64,000 bases of DNA from Halomonas llamarensis (GCF_023555005.1 NZ_JAMJPJ010000012.1:29528-93527), one strand, 5' to 3'; positions 9,408 to 20,163 are shown, numbered from the stretch's first letter. Numbers and translations are program-made. The notes: generated by a model not told the origin, from the letters alone.

Positions 9408-10730
9408 TTACAAAGGGGATGCCCAGCGTCGACGCTGCCAAACCCATAAAAACGCCAGTGAGTTGAGTAGCCGATAAATCAGCTGAACGAGCCAAATCCC
9501 AATGAGGCCATGTTCATGAACAACCCCGACCCACCAGGCAAGCGGTAAAAACAACAGCCACTGCATACTCAGCGTTAACATCATCACAGTGCGTTGGGCG
9601 CCAGCGCCCATCAGTGCCTGCGCGAGCACCAACGCGGCGGCATCGAGTACAATCATAGCCCCCGTGAGCTGAAGCGGAAGCCGACCGAGAGCAATTAACG
9701 CCTCTTGGTGAAAAAACAGCCCTAGCAGCGCACTAGGGAATAACAGCATCGGAAGCGCTAACAGGGCAAGTAATTGCCAAGCAACGCCAAGGGCATCCCA
9801 ACCCCAGCGATGCGCCTCCTGGCGGGCCTCCCGTCCTAGCGCGTCACCAACAAGACTCATGGCTGCCACGCCCAACCCAACGCCAGGCAAAATTAATAAA
9901 AGCGATAAGTTAATTAGCACGTGGCCCACAGCGACGCTGGCGGTATCAATTTGGCTAAGCATCCAGATTAACACCGCGTAACCGGCGGCAAACCAAAGTT
10001 GCTGGAAGGAGTGGGGGAATGCTAGCACCAGCGTCTGGCGTATTTGTTGAGAGGAGGGCAAATGCTGCAAAAAACCCTGCTGACAAGCGCCTTTAACACT
10101 GACGAACAGCCATGCCACTAGCCCGATGAAGATTGAAAGCGTGGTTCCAGCGCCTGCACCGCTGGCCCCCATTTGCGGAAGCCCTGCATAGCCAAAAATC
10201 AGTCCGATGCTAATGAACACATTAAGCACGTGAACACCAACAATAATACGCAGGTAGAGAGACGTATATTGGCGACCATTCCAATAACCACGAAAACACA
10301 GGGTCATCGCGATGGCACTAAGCGACACCACGCGCCAGCGAAAATAATCCACGGCGACGCTGTGGACATCGGTCGTTTGCGTCATTAGCCGAATGAGAAG
10401 CGGTGCTTGCCACCAAGCCATTAGCGTTAAAGGGAGCCCAACCCCCAGTGCGATCAGTAGCCCAGCATTAAGCGGTTGAGCCGGGGTGGCGCATTGCGCG
10501 CCGGTACGTTGCGCGGTTTGCGCCTGCACCCCAGATGAGAGCCCGAAGACGAGCGCCGTCATCATGAACATGGCATAGCCACCCACACCGACGCCAGCGA
10601 GGGCGACCTCACCCAGTGAGCCGACCAGAGCGGCGTCGATAAGATTGAGCACGCTTTGCGACAGCATGCCCAACATGATCGGCAGCGCCAAGCGCATGAC
10701 TTTGCTCCGCCGATGGCCCATCAGCACCAT
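9408..10730 (-). CDS. MATE-family efflux transporter (DinF-like)
   Basis: A 440-residue inner-membrane protein with about 12 hydrophobic helices. The opening ALPIMLGMLSQSVLNLIDAA and LVGSLGEVALAGVGVGGYAM is the classic MATE N-terminal block, repeated in weaker form in the second half (FPHSFQQLWFAAGYAVLIWM). MATE proteins export cationic drugs or metabolites in exchange for Na+ or H+. The aspartate in LIDAALVG is the usual ion-binding position in helix 1. The start lies 3 bases after the metH stop codon, so it may be cotranscribed with metH; substrate unknown. Confidence 0.87.
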   Translation of the reverse strand: MVLMGHRRSKVMRLALPIMLGMLSQSVLNLIDAALVGSLGEVALAGVGVGGYAMFMMTALVFGLSSGVQAQTAQRTGAQCATPAQPLNAGLLIALGVGLPLTLMAWWQAPLLIRLMTQTTDVHSVAVDYFRWRVVSLSAIAMTLCFRGYWNGRQYTSLYLRIIVGVHVLNVFISIGLIFGYAGLPQMGASGAGAGTTLSIFIGLVAWLFVSVKGACQQGFLQHLPSSQQIRQTLVLAFPHSFQQLWFAAGYAVLIWMLSQIDTASVAVGHVLINLSLLLILPGVGLGVAAMSLVGDALGREARQEAHRWGWDALGVAWQLLALLALPMLLFPSALLGLFFHQEALIALGRLPLQLTGAMIVLDAAALVLAQALMGAGAQRTVMMLTLSMQWLLFLPLAWWVGVVHEHGLIGIWLVQLIYRLLNSLAFLWVWQRRRWASPL

Positions 10731-10733
10731 GGG

Positions 10734-13700
10734 TTAGCTCGGGTCGTAAGAGAGCACAGGGGCAAGCCAACGCTCTAGTTCGGTAAGTGTCATGCCCTTA
10801 CGCTCCGCGAGGACTTCGACTTGATCGCGGGTGATTTTTCCCGTCGAGAAATACTTCGATTGCGGGTGGGAGAAGTACCAACCCGATACCGCTGCCGCTG
10901 GCCACATGGCAAAATTCTCGGTTAATTCAAGGCCGGTATTATGGGTGGCATTGAGCAACCGGAAGAGCGTGGCTTTTTCTGTGTGATCGGGGCAAGCAGG
11001 GTAGCCCGGTGCAGGACGAATGCCCTGGTATTTTTCCGCAATAAGAGAATCATTATCCAGCGCTTCTTCGGGGACATAGCCCCAGAATTCCTTGCGCACG
11101 CGTTCGTGCATGCGTTCGGCAAAGGCCTCGGCTAAACGGTCGGTGAGTGCTTGAACCATAATGGCGTTGTAGTCGTCGCCAGCGGCTTCATAGGCTTTGC
11201 TCAGCTCGTGCACACCGTGACCGGTGGTTACCGCAAAACCGCCAATCCAATCGGGCTGTTCACTTGCTTTCGGCGCAATAAAATCGGCCAGGCTATAGCA
11301 GAGACCGTCGCGCCCTTTGGTGGTTTGCTGACGAATGTGGTGTAGCTGCTCCACTACGTCGCGACGCTCGTCGTCACTGTAAACTTCAATGACATCATCA
11401 TCCACGGTATTTGCCGGCCAAAAACCGATCACTCCGCGTGCCTGAACACGTTTTTCATCGATCAGTTTACGCAGCATCTTCTGCGCATCGGCAAACAGGT
11501 TACGTGCGACTTCGCCCACTTTTTCGTCATTCAAAATCTTGGGGTACTTGCCGGCCAGTTGCCAGCTCATAAAGAAAGGCGTCCAGTCGAGACGCTCGAT
11601 AAGTTCTTCAAGGTCGTAATCATCGAAAACCGTGAGCCCGCCAACGTTGGGTGTCGGCGGCGTATAGGCGGCCCAATCGGTGCGAAAGCGCCGCTTGCGC
11701 GCCTGCTCATAACTTAAGTCAGCCGCTTTGGGGCGACGTTTGGCATTACGCTCGCGGACTTTTTCGTACTCTTCACGAATCTCTGTGACATAAGGTGTTT
11801 TAAGGTTGGGTGTAAGCAAACGACCCGCGACGCCAACGGCACGCGACGCATCGGTGACGTAAATTACAGGGTGTTCGTATTGCGGCTCGATTTTCACCGC
11901 CGTGTGCGCTTTTGACGTAGTAGCGCCGCCGATCAACAGCGGAAGGTTCATGCCGCGACGCTGCATTTCTTTAGCGACGTGAACCATCTCATCCAGCGAC
12001 GGCGTAATCAGGCCCGAAAGGCCAATGATATCGGCATTGTGCTCTTCGGTGGCCTGCAAAATCTTTTCCGTAGGTACCATTACGCCGAGGTCAATGACTT
12101 CGTAGTTATTACACTGCAGTACCACGCCGACGATATTTTTGCCGATATCATGGACATCCCCTTTGACGGTCGCCATGACGATCTTGCCCTTGGTTTGGCT
12201 CTCACCTTGGGAAAGCTCGGCCTTTTCTTCTTCGATGTAAGGAATGAGATACGCCACCGCCTGCTTCATCACGCGGGCTGACTTCACTACCTGGGGTAGG
12301 AACATCTTGCCGTCACCGAATAAATCGCCCACCACGTTCATACCGTCCATCAGCGGGCCTTCGATGACCTCGATGGGGCGGGCGGCCGCATGACGCGCTT
12401 CTTCGGTGTCTTCTTCAATGTAGGCCGTCACACCTTTGACCAACGCATGCTGGATGCGCTGGTTAACTTCCCAGCTACGCCAAGCAAGGTCCTCTTTTTT
12501 CGCCGCGCCGCTGCCATCGCCTTTGTACTGTTCGGCAATATCTAAGAGTCGCTCGGTGGCGTCCTCGCGACGGTTGAGTACCACGTCTTCGACGGCTTCA
12601 CGTAACTCGGTGGGTAAATCGTCATACACCGCCAGCTGACCGGCATTGACGATCCCCATGGTGAGGCCCGCGCGAATGGCGTAATAGAGGAAAACGGAAT
12701 GGATCGCCTCGCGCACCGCGTTGTTGCCGCGAAAGGAGAATGAGACGTTAGAAACGCCACCGGAGACCATAGCATGGGGCAGGTGTTCACGAATCCATTG
12801 TGTCGCCTCGATAAAATCAACGGCGTAGTTGTTGTGTTCGTCAATGCCGGTGGCAATGGCGAAGATATTGGGGTCGAAAATAATATCTTCTGCCGGGAAA
12901 CCGATTTCATCGACCAGCAAACGATAGGCGCGCTGGCAAATCTCGGTTTTACGCGCAAAGGTATCGGCTTGGCCCTCTTCATCGAATGCCATGACCACAA
13001 TAGAAGCACCGAAGCGGCGGCACTTGGTTGCCTGTTCACGAAAGGCTGCCTCTCCTTCTTTGAGCGAGATCGAGTTGACGACGGCCTTGCCCTGCACACA
13101 CTTCAGGCCAGCTTCTATAATCTCCCATTTGGAAGAGTCGATCATGATCGGCACACGGGCGATATCAGGCTCACCGGCAATCAGATTGAGAAAGCGCACC
13201 ATGGCTTCCTGCGACTCCAACATGCCTTCATCCATGTTGATATCGATCATCTGGGCGCCGTTTTCGACCTGCTCCAGTGCAACTTCTAGCGCCGTAGTGA
13301 AGTCTTCCTCCACAATCAAACGCTTAAAGCGAGCCGAGCCAGTGACGTTGGTGCGCTCACCGACGTTGACGAACAGCGAGTCTGCCGCAATATTAAACGG
13401 TTCAAGCCCCGATAAGCGGCAGGCCGCGTTGCGCGTGGGAATTTTGCGTGGTGCCATGTCCGCGACGGACTCCGCAATCGCGCGGATGTGCTCCGGTGAG
13501 GAACCACAACAGCCGCCGATAATATTGACGAGCCCGCTTTGGGCGAATTCGCTGACGATGGCCGCCATCTCTTCTGGCGTTTGATCGTACTCACCGAATT
13601 CATTAGGCAACCCCGCGTTTGGATGAGCGGAGACAAAGCGGTCGGCTTTGGTGGAAAGCTCTTCCAAATAAGGGCGCAGCTCCTCAGCCCCCAGCGCGCA

Positions 13701-14477
13701 GTTCAGCCCTACTGATAGGGGCTGAGCGTGGCGGACAGAGTTCCAGAACGCTTCGGTCGTTTGCCCGGAGAGGGTGCGGCCGGAGGCATCGGTAATGGTG
13801 CCAGAGATCATCACCGGCAAGCGCTTGCCGCAGTCGTCAAATAACTCTTCTAGGGAATAAATAGCGGCTTTGGCGTTGAGCGTATCGAAAATCGTCTCGA
13901 TCAGAATCAGGTCAGCACCGCCCTCGATCAAGGCAATGGCGGCTTCGCGGTAGTTCTCGCAAAGTTCATCAAAGGTGACATTACGCTTAGCCGGGTCATT
14001 GACATCCGGTGAGAGAGACGCAGTGCGCGAGGTCGGGCCAAGCACCCCGGCCACAAAGCGTGGCACGCCGGTCTCGCTGGTCACCGCATCGCATACCTCA
14101 CGGGCCAGGCGCGCCGACTCGCGATTGATTTCCGGTACTAAATCTTCCATGCCGTAATCTGACTGCGACAGGCGCGTGCTATTGAACGTGTTGGTTTCAA
14201 TAATGTCAGCGCCAGCTTCAAGGTAGTCGCGATGAATCCGCGTGACGACATCGGGGCAGGTCAGTGCCAATAGATCGTTATTGCCTTTGAGATCTGAAGG
14301 CCAGTCACTAAAGCGTTCGCCGCGAAATTCCTCTTCGCTCAGCTCGGCATTTTGCAGCATGGTGCCCATGCCGCCGTCGAGGATCAGGATGCGCTGTTCA
14401 AGCGTGTTTTTAAGCGTGTTGCTAACGGAGGATTCAAGGCGTTGGGAAAGCGGCACGGTCAAGGCACTAGCAGACAT
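10734..14477 (-). CDS. metH: Cobalamin-dependent methionine synthase
   Basis: A 1247-residue cytosolic enzyme that transfers a methyl group from methyl-tetrahydrofolate to homocysteine through cobalamin. All four modules are present: homocysteine domain (about 25-345, starting [11 protein letters not shown], zinc cysteines in GLNCALG and GGCCGSS), pterin domain (about 375-640, [12 protein letters not shown] and [11 protein letters not shown]), cobalamin domain (about 665-910, with DVHDIGKN supplying the cobalt-binding histidine), and the AdoMet reactivation domain (about 910-1245, [15 protein letters not shown]). Length is typical of MetH. I saw no cobalamin riboswitch in its leader. The MATE gene follows closely. 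Confidence 0.97.
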   Translation of the reverse strand: MSASALTVPLSQRLESSVSNTLKNTLEQRILILDGGMGTMLQNAELSEEEFRGERFSDWPSDLKGNNDLLALTCPDVVTRIHRDYLEAGADIIETNTFNSTRLSQSDYGMEDLVPEINRESARLAREVCDAVTSETGVPRFVAGVLGPTSRTASLSPDVNDPAKRNVTFDELCENYREAAIALIEGGADLILIETIFDTLNAKAAIYSLEELFDDCGKRLPVMISGTITDASGRTLSGQTTEAFWNSVRHAQPLSVGLNCALGAEELRPYLEELSTKADRFVSAHPNAGLPNEFGEYDQTPEEMAAIVSEFAQSGLVNIIGGCCGSSPEHIRAIAESVADMAPRKIPTRNAACRLSGLEPFNIAADSLFVNVGERTNVTGSARFKRLIVEEDFTTALEVALEQVENGAQMIDINMDEGMLESQEAMVRFLNLIAGEPDIARVPIMIDSSKWEIIEAGLKCVQGKAVVNSISLKEGEAAFREQATKCRRFGASIVVMAFDEEGQADTFARKTEICQRAYRLLVDEIGFPAEDIIFDPNIFAIATGIDEHNNYAVDFIEATQWIREHLPHAMVSGGVSNVSFSFRGNNAVREAIHSVFLYYAIRAGLTMGIVNAGQLAVYDDLPTELREAVEDVVLNRREDATERLLDIAEQYKGDGSGAAKKEDLAWRSWEVNQRIQHALVKGVTAYIEEDTEEARHAAARPIEVIEGPLMDGMNVVGDLFGDGKMFLPQVVKSARVMKQAVAYLIPYIEEEKAELSQGESQTKGKIVMATVKGDVHDIGKNIVGVVLQCNNYEVIDLGVMVPTEKILQATEEHNADIIGLSGLITPSLDEMVHVAKEMQRRGMNLPLLIGGATTSKAHTAVKIEPQYEHPVIYVTDASRAVGVAGRLLTPNLKTPYVTEIREEYEKVRERNAKRRPKAADLSYEQARKRRFRTDWAAYTPPTPNVGGLTVFDDYDLEELIERLDWTPFFMSWQLAGKYPKILNDEKVGEVARNLFADAQKMLRKLIDEKRVQARGVIGFWPANTVDDDVIEVYSDDERRDVVEQLHHIRQQTTKGRDGLCYSLADFIAPKASEQPDWIGGFAVTTGHGVHELSKAYEAAGDDYNAIMVQALTDRLAEAFAERMHERVRKEFWGYVPEEALDNDSLIAEKYQGIRPAPGYPACPDHTEKATLFRLLNATHNTGLELTENFAMWPAAAVSGWYFSHPQSKYFSTGKITRDQVEVLAERKGMTLTELERWLAPVLSYDPS

Positions 14478-14545
14478 GGCAGGGGGAGATCTCCAGCGTC
14501 ACAGTAAACGTCATCAGTGCCGCAGTTGCCAGCGGCAAAGAGGGT

Positions 14546-14573
14546 ATTATTAATAAGATATGATAAAGGGCAA
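14546..14573 (-). promoter_or_regulatory. Candidate sigma-70 promoter for metH
   Basis: On the minus strand TTGCCC and AATAAT are separated by 16 bases. They sit about 70 bases before the metH start. The match is moderate and unsupported by other evidence. Confidence 0.35.
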
Positions 14574-14729
14574 GTATGATAGCAGAGCGCGTGCGCGGTG
14601 GCAGCCTCCAGCGTGGCAAAAGCCTACTAAAACGGTCGGGATTGTGCTGACGGCTAGTTTTGGCTTACTATAGCAACAAATGACATGTGAAGTGGCCGTT
14701 GCCACTGCCACGGGAGGAAAATACCCCTC

Positions 14730-15350
14730 ATGAGCACGACAGCAGAAGAAACCGTAGAAGAAGTAAAAGGTATCGAGATTACCGATAGCGCACAAGATTA
14801 CCTGGCTGAGCTTTTAGATAAGCAAAACGTCGAGGGTATTGCGGTGCGTATCTTCATCACTCAACCGGGCACGCCGTATGCGGAAACTTGCTTGGCTTAC
14901 TGCCGCCCTGGCGAGGAAGAGCCCACGGACCAAAAGATTGAGCTTGAGAAGATAAACGTCTTTCTGGATAAAAACAGCTTGCCGTTTTTAGACGAGGCGG
15001 TGGTGGACTTTAATGCCGACCGCATGGGCGGGCAGCTCACTATTAAAGCACCCAATGCCAAGATGCCCAAAGTTAACGCTGATAGTCCCCTGGAAGATCG
15101 TGTTAACTATGTGCTTTACAGTGAAATCAACCCTGGGCTTGCCGCGCACGGTGGTGAGATCAAGCTAGTTGAACTCACTGAAGATCAAGTGGCGATACTC
15201 GCCTTTGGTGGCGGTTGCCAAGGCTGTGCGGCGGTGGATTTAACGCTGAAGGACGGCGTGGAAAAAACGCTGGTTGAGCGTATCCCCGAGCTTGCGGGTA
15301 TTCGTGATGTGACCGATCACTCGGATACAACGAACGCTTACTATCGCTAA
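14730..15350 (+). CDS. nfuA: Fe/S biogenesis protein NfuA
   Basis: A 206-residue scaffold that receives and delivers 4Fe-4S clusters. An N-terminal degenerate A-type domain (about 15-110, [18 protein letters not shown]) is joined to a C-terminal Nfu domain (about 115-206) with the cluster-binding CxxC in [17 protein letters not shown] and the tail [16 protein letters not shown]. The leading cysteines of A-type carriers are missing from the first domain, as is normal for NfuA. A GGGAGGA ribosome site lies 12 bases before the ATG. It is followed by a strong terminator and then by an insertion sequence, so this is the last native gene before the accessory region. Confidence 0.95.
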   Translation: MSTTAEETVEEVKGIEITDSAQDYLAELLDKQNVEGIAVRIFITQPGTPYAETCLAYCRPGEEEPTDQKIELEKINVFLDKNSLPFLDEAVVDFNADRMGGQLTIKAPNAKMPKVNADSPLEDRVNYVLYSEINPGLAAHGGEIKLVELTEDQVAILAFGGGCQGCAAVDLTLKDGVEKTLVERIPELAGIRDVTDHSDTTNAYYR

Positions 15351-15399
15351 CGCGACTTAGCAGTACCGGTTGTACTTCAAAAAGCCTGACAAAACGGCG

Positions 15400-15440
15400 C
15401 CCCAAATGTTGGACACTCTGTCCGGCCTTTGGGGTTTTTT
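15400..15440 (+). terminator. Rho-independent terminator of nfuA
   Basis: CCCCAAA pairs with TTTGGGG, with an inner GGACA/TGTCC stem, and six T residues follow directly. It is the best-formed terminator in the window. Confidence 0.88.
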
Positions 15441-15482
15441 ATTGAAAATCAATACGATGAGGCGTTCAACCTGCTGGTTGTG

Positions 15483-16620
15483 CAGGGCTCCCGAATAATC
15501 GGTTTCGTATAGACAGATAGTTACGTAACCTACCTCATCTTCAACAAGGTGAGGTGTGATATGTCTTCGGATCTGATTTCCCATCTATCGGTCATCAAGG
15601 ACCCTCGCGCCGACAAAAACAAGCTATACCCCTTGGAAGAGATTCTACTGCTGTGCATCTGTGCTGTCGTGAGTGGCGCCGATGGGTGGGCCTCCATTGC
15701 CGACTTCGGGCGCGACAAGCTGGATTGGCTACGGCAATTTCTTCCCTATGACCACGGCATTCCCTCCGAAGATTGCCTCGGCTGGGTGATGGCGCGACTG
15801 CCCGCCCACACGTTCCAGGAGGCGTTTGCGGCCTGGACGCAGGCCGTGGCACAGATCCAGGACGGCGATGTAGTCGCTATTGACGGCAAACGCCTGCGTC
15901 GCTCGCACGATCGTCGTAACGGCCGAGCCGCCCTGCATGTCGTGAGCGCATGGGCGAACGAGCAGCAGTTGGCTCTGGGGCAGGTGGCTACCACGGAGAA
16001 ATCCAACGAGATCACCGCCATCCCCGAGTTGCTGCGCTTGCTGGAGATCCGCGGTGCCATCGTAACCCTCGATGCGATGGGCTGCCAGACGGCCATCGCG
16101 GAACAGGTCGTAAGCCAGGGAGCCGACTACATTCTTGCGGTCAAAGACAACCAGCCCACTCTGTACGAGGCGCTGCGCGACTACTTCACCACGGCGCATG
16201 GGGGTGGCTTTGCCGGTGTTCCTATGACGTATTATGAGGAAACCGATACAGGCCACGGCCGCTGTGAAGTCCGGCGTTGTTGGCTTGTCGAAGATCTTCG
16301 GACCCTACCTGATCCTACGCAGTGGTCCGGTCTCCGGAGCATTGTCTGGGTTCAGGCCGAGCGTCATGTCGGTGACCAGGTCAGTCGCGAAGACCGCTAC
16401 TACATCACCACCCTGAGCGGTTCAGCCCAGGCCGTCGGTCGTGCTGTGCGCAGCCACTGGGGCATAGAGAACCAACTACACTGGGTTCTGGATGTCACCT
16501 TCCGCGAAGACGACAGCCGCATCCGCTGCAATCATTCGCCGGCCAACTTCAACACCCTGCGCCAGTTCGCCCTGAATCTACTCAAACGCCATCCGGATCG
16601 TCGTAATGTTGTGACACGCT
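15483..16620 (+). mobile_element. ISAs1-family insertion sequence, right end missing
   Basis: A probable left end CAGGGCTCCCGAATAATCGG begins at 15483, 78 bases before the transposase start; a CAGGGCT terminus fits this family from memory. No matching inverted copy (AGCCCTG) is visible downstream before the next gene. The family-typical transposase C-terminus is also absent, so the right end has been lost somewhere near 16605-16630; the end coordinate is approximate. Confidence 0.6.
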
Positions 16621-16630
16621 CGGCTAAGTT

Positions 16631-16649
16631 AAAAATGCGAATCATTCAT
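16631..16649 (+). promoter_or_regulatory. Fur box
   Basis: AAAAATGCGAATCATTCAT matches 12 of 19 positions of the Fur consensus GATAATGATAATCATTATC, including the AATCATT core. It abuts the -35 element of the receptor promoter, so iron-loaded Fur should block transcription. Confidence 0.7.
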
Positions 16650-16650
16650 G

Positions 16651-16679
16651 TTGACTGGCGGTCGGTCGAAAGTTATTAT
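16651..16679 (+). promoter_or_regulatory. Sigma-70 promoter of the metallophore operon
   Basis: TTGACT and TATTAT are separated by exactly 17 bases, each one mismatch from consensus. Transcription would start near 16686, about 35 bases before the receptor ATG and still inside the transposase open frame. Confidence 0.7.
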
Positions 16680-16720
16680 TCCTGCTATTAATCCATCTGA
16701 TTTCTTTGCTTAGGACTAAT

Positions 16721-19000
16721 ATGGGCCACCTCTTATCACTACATTCCCAAAAACATCCAATCTCATCATGGTCGGGATTTTCGGCTCCCTGGGTGCCTTC
16801 TTGCATGGCGGCTGCCGCTTCTATGCTAATTGCGGGTGGCGTTTCCGCCCATTCAGAAGAAGTCTCAAACGGTGCGTTTCAGAAACAAGACGCAGATGGA
16901 TCTGCCAATATTTATACGTTACCGGCTGTGACAGTCACCGCGGACAGTGAATGGGATATGGGAAACGGGCCCGTCCAAGGGTATGTGGCTGAGCAATCGA
17001 CAACTGGGACCAAGGTCGACTCCTCAATCCTGGAAATACCGCAATCTGTCTCGGTGGTCACTCGACGGCAGATGGACATTCAGCAGCCTGCTAGCAGTAG
17101 CTCTGCGCTGCGCTACACCGCTGGAGCGACGAGCGAGAAGTATGGGGGCAATGGCAGTTATATTGATATCACCCGAATCCGTGGAGTTGACGCGGATTAC
17201 TATCTGGATGGTTTGCGGATCATTGGTAACCCAGGAAGCTGGCTACCACAGATCGATCCCTACTCACTAGAGCGGATCGAAGTACTGCGCGGTCCTTCGT
17301 CGGCAATCTACGGTCAGGGTACAGGCGGCGGTATTGTGAATCAGGTGAGCCGCAGGCCCCAGGAAGTTGAACATCATGAAGTGAGCCTTCAGTTCGACAA
17401 CTTTACCCGTAAGCATATAGGGCTGGATAGCAGCGGGGCGGTGAACGATGGCGGCTCACTGCTTTATCGCATTACCGCAAGCGGTTTGGATACCGAGGGC
17501 CAGATTGAGGATGTTCGTCACAAGCGGTTCTATCTGGCACCGTCACTGACCTGGCGACCAAACTCACAAACGTCATGGACGATCTTGGCGACGCACTCTC
17601 GTGAGCCAGATTTGCCCAACTACAACAGCCTCCCGGCCGTTGTATTAGGGCTGGATGATAGCCCGTATCCCGAGATCGATCGGAAGAGAAACTTCACGGA
17701 TATGGGTTTCGAGGATTCCTCGCGCGACCAGAACTCACTGAGTTCGTTCTTCGAATATGATTTTGGCAACAGTTGGACATTTTCCAGTAACGCACGCTAT
17801 ATGGATGTCAGGTCGAATATCCAGCGAGGGGTCGTTTACGGATACCAGGAGGTTGATGGTCTGCCGCAGCTGCGTGGCTACTACGAACAGACGCCTGCCA
17901 AGGTGAGCACATTCTCCATGGACAATTACCTGAGTGGCAATCTGGAGTTGGAGGCAACGACCCATACCATACTGGCGGGAATCGATTACTCATCCGGTAC
18001 TCTGGAAAACGAGTTATACAGTGTCGGACCTGTGCTTTTCGATCCTTACGGCCCAGAGTATCGTCCAGATATCATGCCCGACTTTACCGCCAGTCGTCAG
18101 GCACCATGGAAATCACAGCAAGACTTCACTCGCATAGGCGCATATCTTCAAGACCAAATTGCCTACGACCGGTGGCTTGTGACACTTGGTGTAAGGCATG
18201 ACTGGTCAAGAACCGATGATGAGACGCACAGCTATTCTCCCACTGCACGACTGACCAATCAGGATGATACAAAGTGGAGTGGTCGCGCGGGCTTGAGCTA
18301 CCAATTTGATGGCGGCCTGGCGCCCTATATCAGCTATTCCACATCCTTTGATCCGCTTTTGGGGACAGACTACAAGGGGGATGCGTTCGTCCCGGTTGAG
18401 TCCAGGCAAGCAGAGGTTGGTATCAAATATCAACCTGCGGGTTCCGGAACGTTATTGAGTGCCGCGGTATTCCAGCTGGAACAGACCAACGTAAAAACAA
18501 GTGATGCTGATCACCTCGGGTTTAATACCCAAGCAGGTGAAGTTCGCACGCGGGGGCTTGATTTGCAGGCGACCACGGAACTTGCGCGTAATCTCAACCT
18601 GATGGCCAGCTATACCTATCTGGACAATGAGTTGGTCGAGGATGCTTTGTATCAAGGGAACAGCCTGACTCAGACACCTGAGCATAGCGCTTCTGCATGG
18701 ATGGACTACCAGTTTGGTCATGGCCCGCTTTCCGGTTTGCAGGTCGGCGGAGGGGTGCGCTATCTAGGCAAAACCTTTGCCGACCCCAGTAACGATTTCG
18801 AGGTGCCTTCAGCTACGCTCTTGGATCTGGCGTTAACCTACCAGCTTGGTTTTCTTTCGTCGGAGCTGAGCGGAGCTTCGTTGGCAGTTAATGTGAGCAA
18901 CCTGACAGACGAACAGTATGTTGCCAGCTGCACGTCGCGCCTTTACTGCTTCGTCGGACAAGACCGGACGATGACGGCAACATTAAACTATCGTTGGTGA
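16721..19000 (+). CDS. TonB-dependent ferric-siderophore receptor
   Basis: A 759-residue outer-membrane receptor. A long signal region ends near MLIAGGVSAHS, followed by a plug domain (about 70-200: SILEIPQSVSVVTRRQMD, IRGVDADYYLDGLRI, ERIEVLRGPSSAIYGQGTGG, GIVNQVSRRP) and a 22-strand-type barrel ending in the aromatic residue of TATLNYRW. The plug pattern is that of the FhuA/FpvA siderophore group; the ligand cannot be read from sequence. Start ATG 16721 has AGGA upstream; a TTG at 16706 is the alternative. It is the first gene of a Fur-type operon, and its stop overlaps the next start. Confidence 0.93.
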   Translation: MGHLLSLHSQKHPISSWSGFSAPWVPSCMAAAASMLIAGGVSAHSEEVSNGAFQKQDADGSANIYTLPAVTVTADSEWDMGNGPVQGYVAEQSTTGTKVDSSILEIPQSVSVVTRRQMDIQQPASSSSALRYTAGATSEKYGGNGSYIDITRIRGVDADYYLDGLRIIGNPGSWLPQIDPYSLERIEVLRGPSSAIYGQGTGGGIVNQVSRRPQEVEHHEVSLQFDNFTRKHIGLDSSGAVNDGGSLLYRITASGLDTEGQIEDVRHKRFYLAPSLTWRPNSQTSWTILATHSREPDLPNYNSLPAVVLGLDDSPYPEIDRKRNFTDMGFEDSSRDQNSLSSFFEYDFGNSWTFSSNARYMDVRSNIQRGVVYGYQEVDGLPQLRGYYEQTPAKVSTFSMDNYLSGNLELEATTHTILAGIDYSSGTLENELYSVGPVLFDPYGPEYRPDIMPDFTASRQAPWKSQQDFTRIGAYLQDQIAYDRWLVTLGVRHDWSRTDDETHSYSPTARLTNQDDTKWSGRAGLSYQFDGGLAPYISYSTSFDPLLGTDYKGDAFVPVESRQAEVGIKYQPAGSGTLLSAAVFQLEQTNVKTSDADHLGFNTQAGEVRTRGLDLQATTELARNLNLMASYTYLDNELVEDALYQGNSLTQTPEHSASAWMDYQFGHGPLSGLQVGGGVRYLGKTFADPSNDFEVPSATLLDLALTYQLGFLSSELSGASLAVNVSNLTDEQYVASCTSRLYCFVGQDRTMTATLNYRW

Positions 19001-20163
19001 TCATTGTGTTCGATAAAACGTTTTCGAGACGCGATGTGCTAAACGGCATGCTGGCGGGAGGATTGCTTGTTGCCACCTCTCGTTCGCGCGCTGGCATCCA
19101 ATCTCCAATAGTTATCACTGACATTGCCGCGCGCAGGCTTCACCTCGATTCGCCTATCAAGCGTATCTTGCTAGGCGATGGCTCCCTGGCTTATGCCATG
19201 GCCTTGCTGAACCCCGAAGACCCATTTGGCGACGTCATCGGTTGGGGAGATAACTTCCGGGGGGCGGATTTGGACGGCTATAAAGCCTACCAAAGAGCGT
19301 TTCCCGAGATTGACAGCATCCCGTCCTTCCCAAGCCGGACTGTGGACTCTATCGGAGCGGAGTTCGCGATTTCGCTTGAGCCGGACGTGGTCGTGATGAA
19401 TCTCAGTTCAAAGCCGGCAGTCGAGTCGTCCAGGCTGATGCAGACCTTGGCGCGGGTTGGTATTCCCATTGTGTTCGTAGACTTTCGCACTAAGGTACTG
19501 GGCAACACTGCCCGGAGTGTGCAGATTCTTGGTGAGTTGCTGGGGAGGCGTGACCGTGCCATGGACTTTCTGCACTTCAGGCAGGAACAGATCAACCGAG
19601 TAACACAGCCGCTAACGCATGTCCGGACGAAACCGAGCGTCATGATCGAGCGCGCCGCCGGGCTATATGACGATTGCTGCCTAACCTACGGCGACGGCAA
19701 TTTCGGCGAACTGGTTGCTGTCGCTGGTGGCGAGAATATTGGAGCTCGGTTTCTTCATGGCCTGTTTGGCACTTTGCATCCAGAACAGGTGGTTGAATCC
19801 GAACCGGATGTTGTTCTAGTGACGGGGGCTAACTGGACCCTGTACTCGCCCGCGGGTGATTGGGTTGGCCTTGGGCCCGGCGCTGATATTGGCGAGGGTC
19901 AGGCTCGCCTGGAACGGTTGATGGCACGACCGGCTTATCGGTTGCTGTCTGCGGTTAAAACGGGACGGGTACATGCGATCTGGCACCCATTTTACGACAA
20001 CCCGTATCATTTTGTGGCGCTCCAGCGCATTGCCAAATGGTTGCACCCAGAACTGTTCGACTCGCTTGACCCCGACGCGACCTTTGCCGAACTGCATGAA
20101 CGTTTTCTTCCCGTTTCCTATCAGCCGGGGTATTGGCTCAGCCTGTATGGAGAGTCCTCATGA
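18997..20163 (+). CDS. Iron-siderophore ABC transporter substrate-binding protein (Tat-type signal)
   Basis: A 388-residue periplasmic protein of the FecB/FhuD/BtuF class. The N-terminus holds a twin-arginine motif, TFSRRDVLNGMLAGGLLVAT, so it is likely exported folded by Tat. The mature part has the two-lobed cluster pattern (PIKRILLGDGSLAYAMAL, EPDVVVMNLSSKPAV, LARVGIPIVFVDFR, EPDVVLVTGANW, VKTGRVHAIWHPFYDNPYHF, ALQRIAKWLHPELF). The GTG at 18997 overlaps the receptor stop (GTGA); a GTG at 19006, preceded by GGTGA, is nearly as good. Its stop overlaps the permease start. Ligand inferred only as a metal chelate. Confidence 0.88.
   Translation: MIIVFDKTFSRRDVLNGMLAGGLLVATSRSRAGIQSPIVITDIAARRLHLDSPIKRILLGDGSLAYAMALLNPEDPFGDVIGWGDNFRGADLDGYKAYQRAFPEIDSIPSFPSRTVDSIGAEFAISLEPDVVVMNLSSKPAVESSRLMQTLARVGIPIVFVDFRTKVLGNTARSVQILGELLGRRDRAMDFLHFRQEQINRVTQPLTHVRTKPSVMIERAAGLYDDCCLTYGDGNFGELVAVAGGENIGARFLHGLFGTLHPEQVVESEPDVVLVTGANWTLYSPAGDWVGLGPGADIGEGQARLERLMARPAYRLLSAVKTGRVHAIWHPFYDNPYHFVALQRIAKWLHPELFDSLDPDATFAELHERFLPVSYQPGYWLSLYGESS

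Larger units (their letters stand above)
15561..16691 (+). pseudogene. ISAs1-family transposase with replaced C-terminus
   Basis: A 376-residue open frame. The ISAs1 DDE core is intact: DGDVVAIDGKRLRRSHD (first Asp), IVTLDAMGCQTAIAEQVV (second Asp), ILAVKDNQPTLYEAL, and SHWGIENQLHWVLDVTFRED (Glu). After NLLKRHPDRR the family normally has a basic tail of the RRKR..AGWDDxYL type; here it reads NVVTRSAKLKMRIIHVDWRS and runs through the Fur box and promoter of the next operon. The tail is therefore translated flanking DNA, and the enzyme is probably inactive or altered. Start 15561 has AAGGTGAGG upstream. Base composition looks richer in G+C than neighbouring genes. Confidence 0.8.

Noticed and set aside
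12774..13289. 171-codon open frame on the plus strand inside metH
   Set aside because: Antisense shadow of a highly conserved gene with no recognisable domain.
14480..14729. GCCACTG followed by GGGAGG before nfuA, suggestive of a cobalamin riboswitch core near metH
   Set aside because: It is on the nfuA strand, not the metH strand, and no B12 box or the rest of the conserved core is present.
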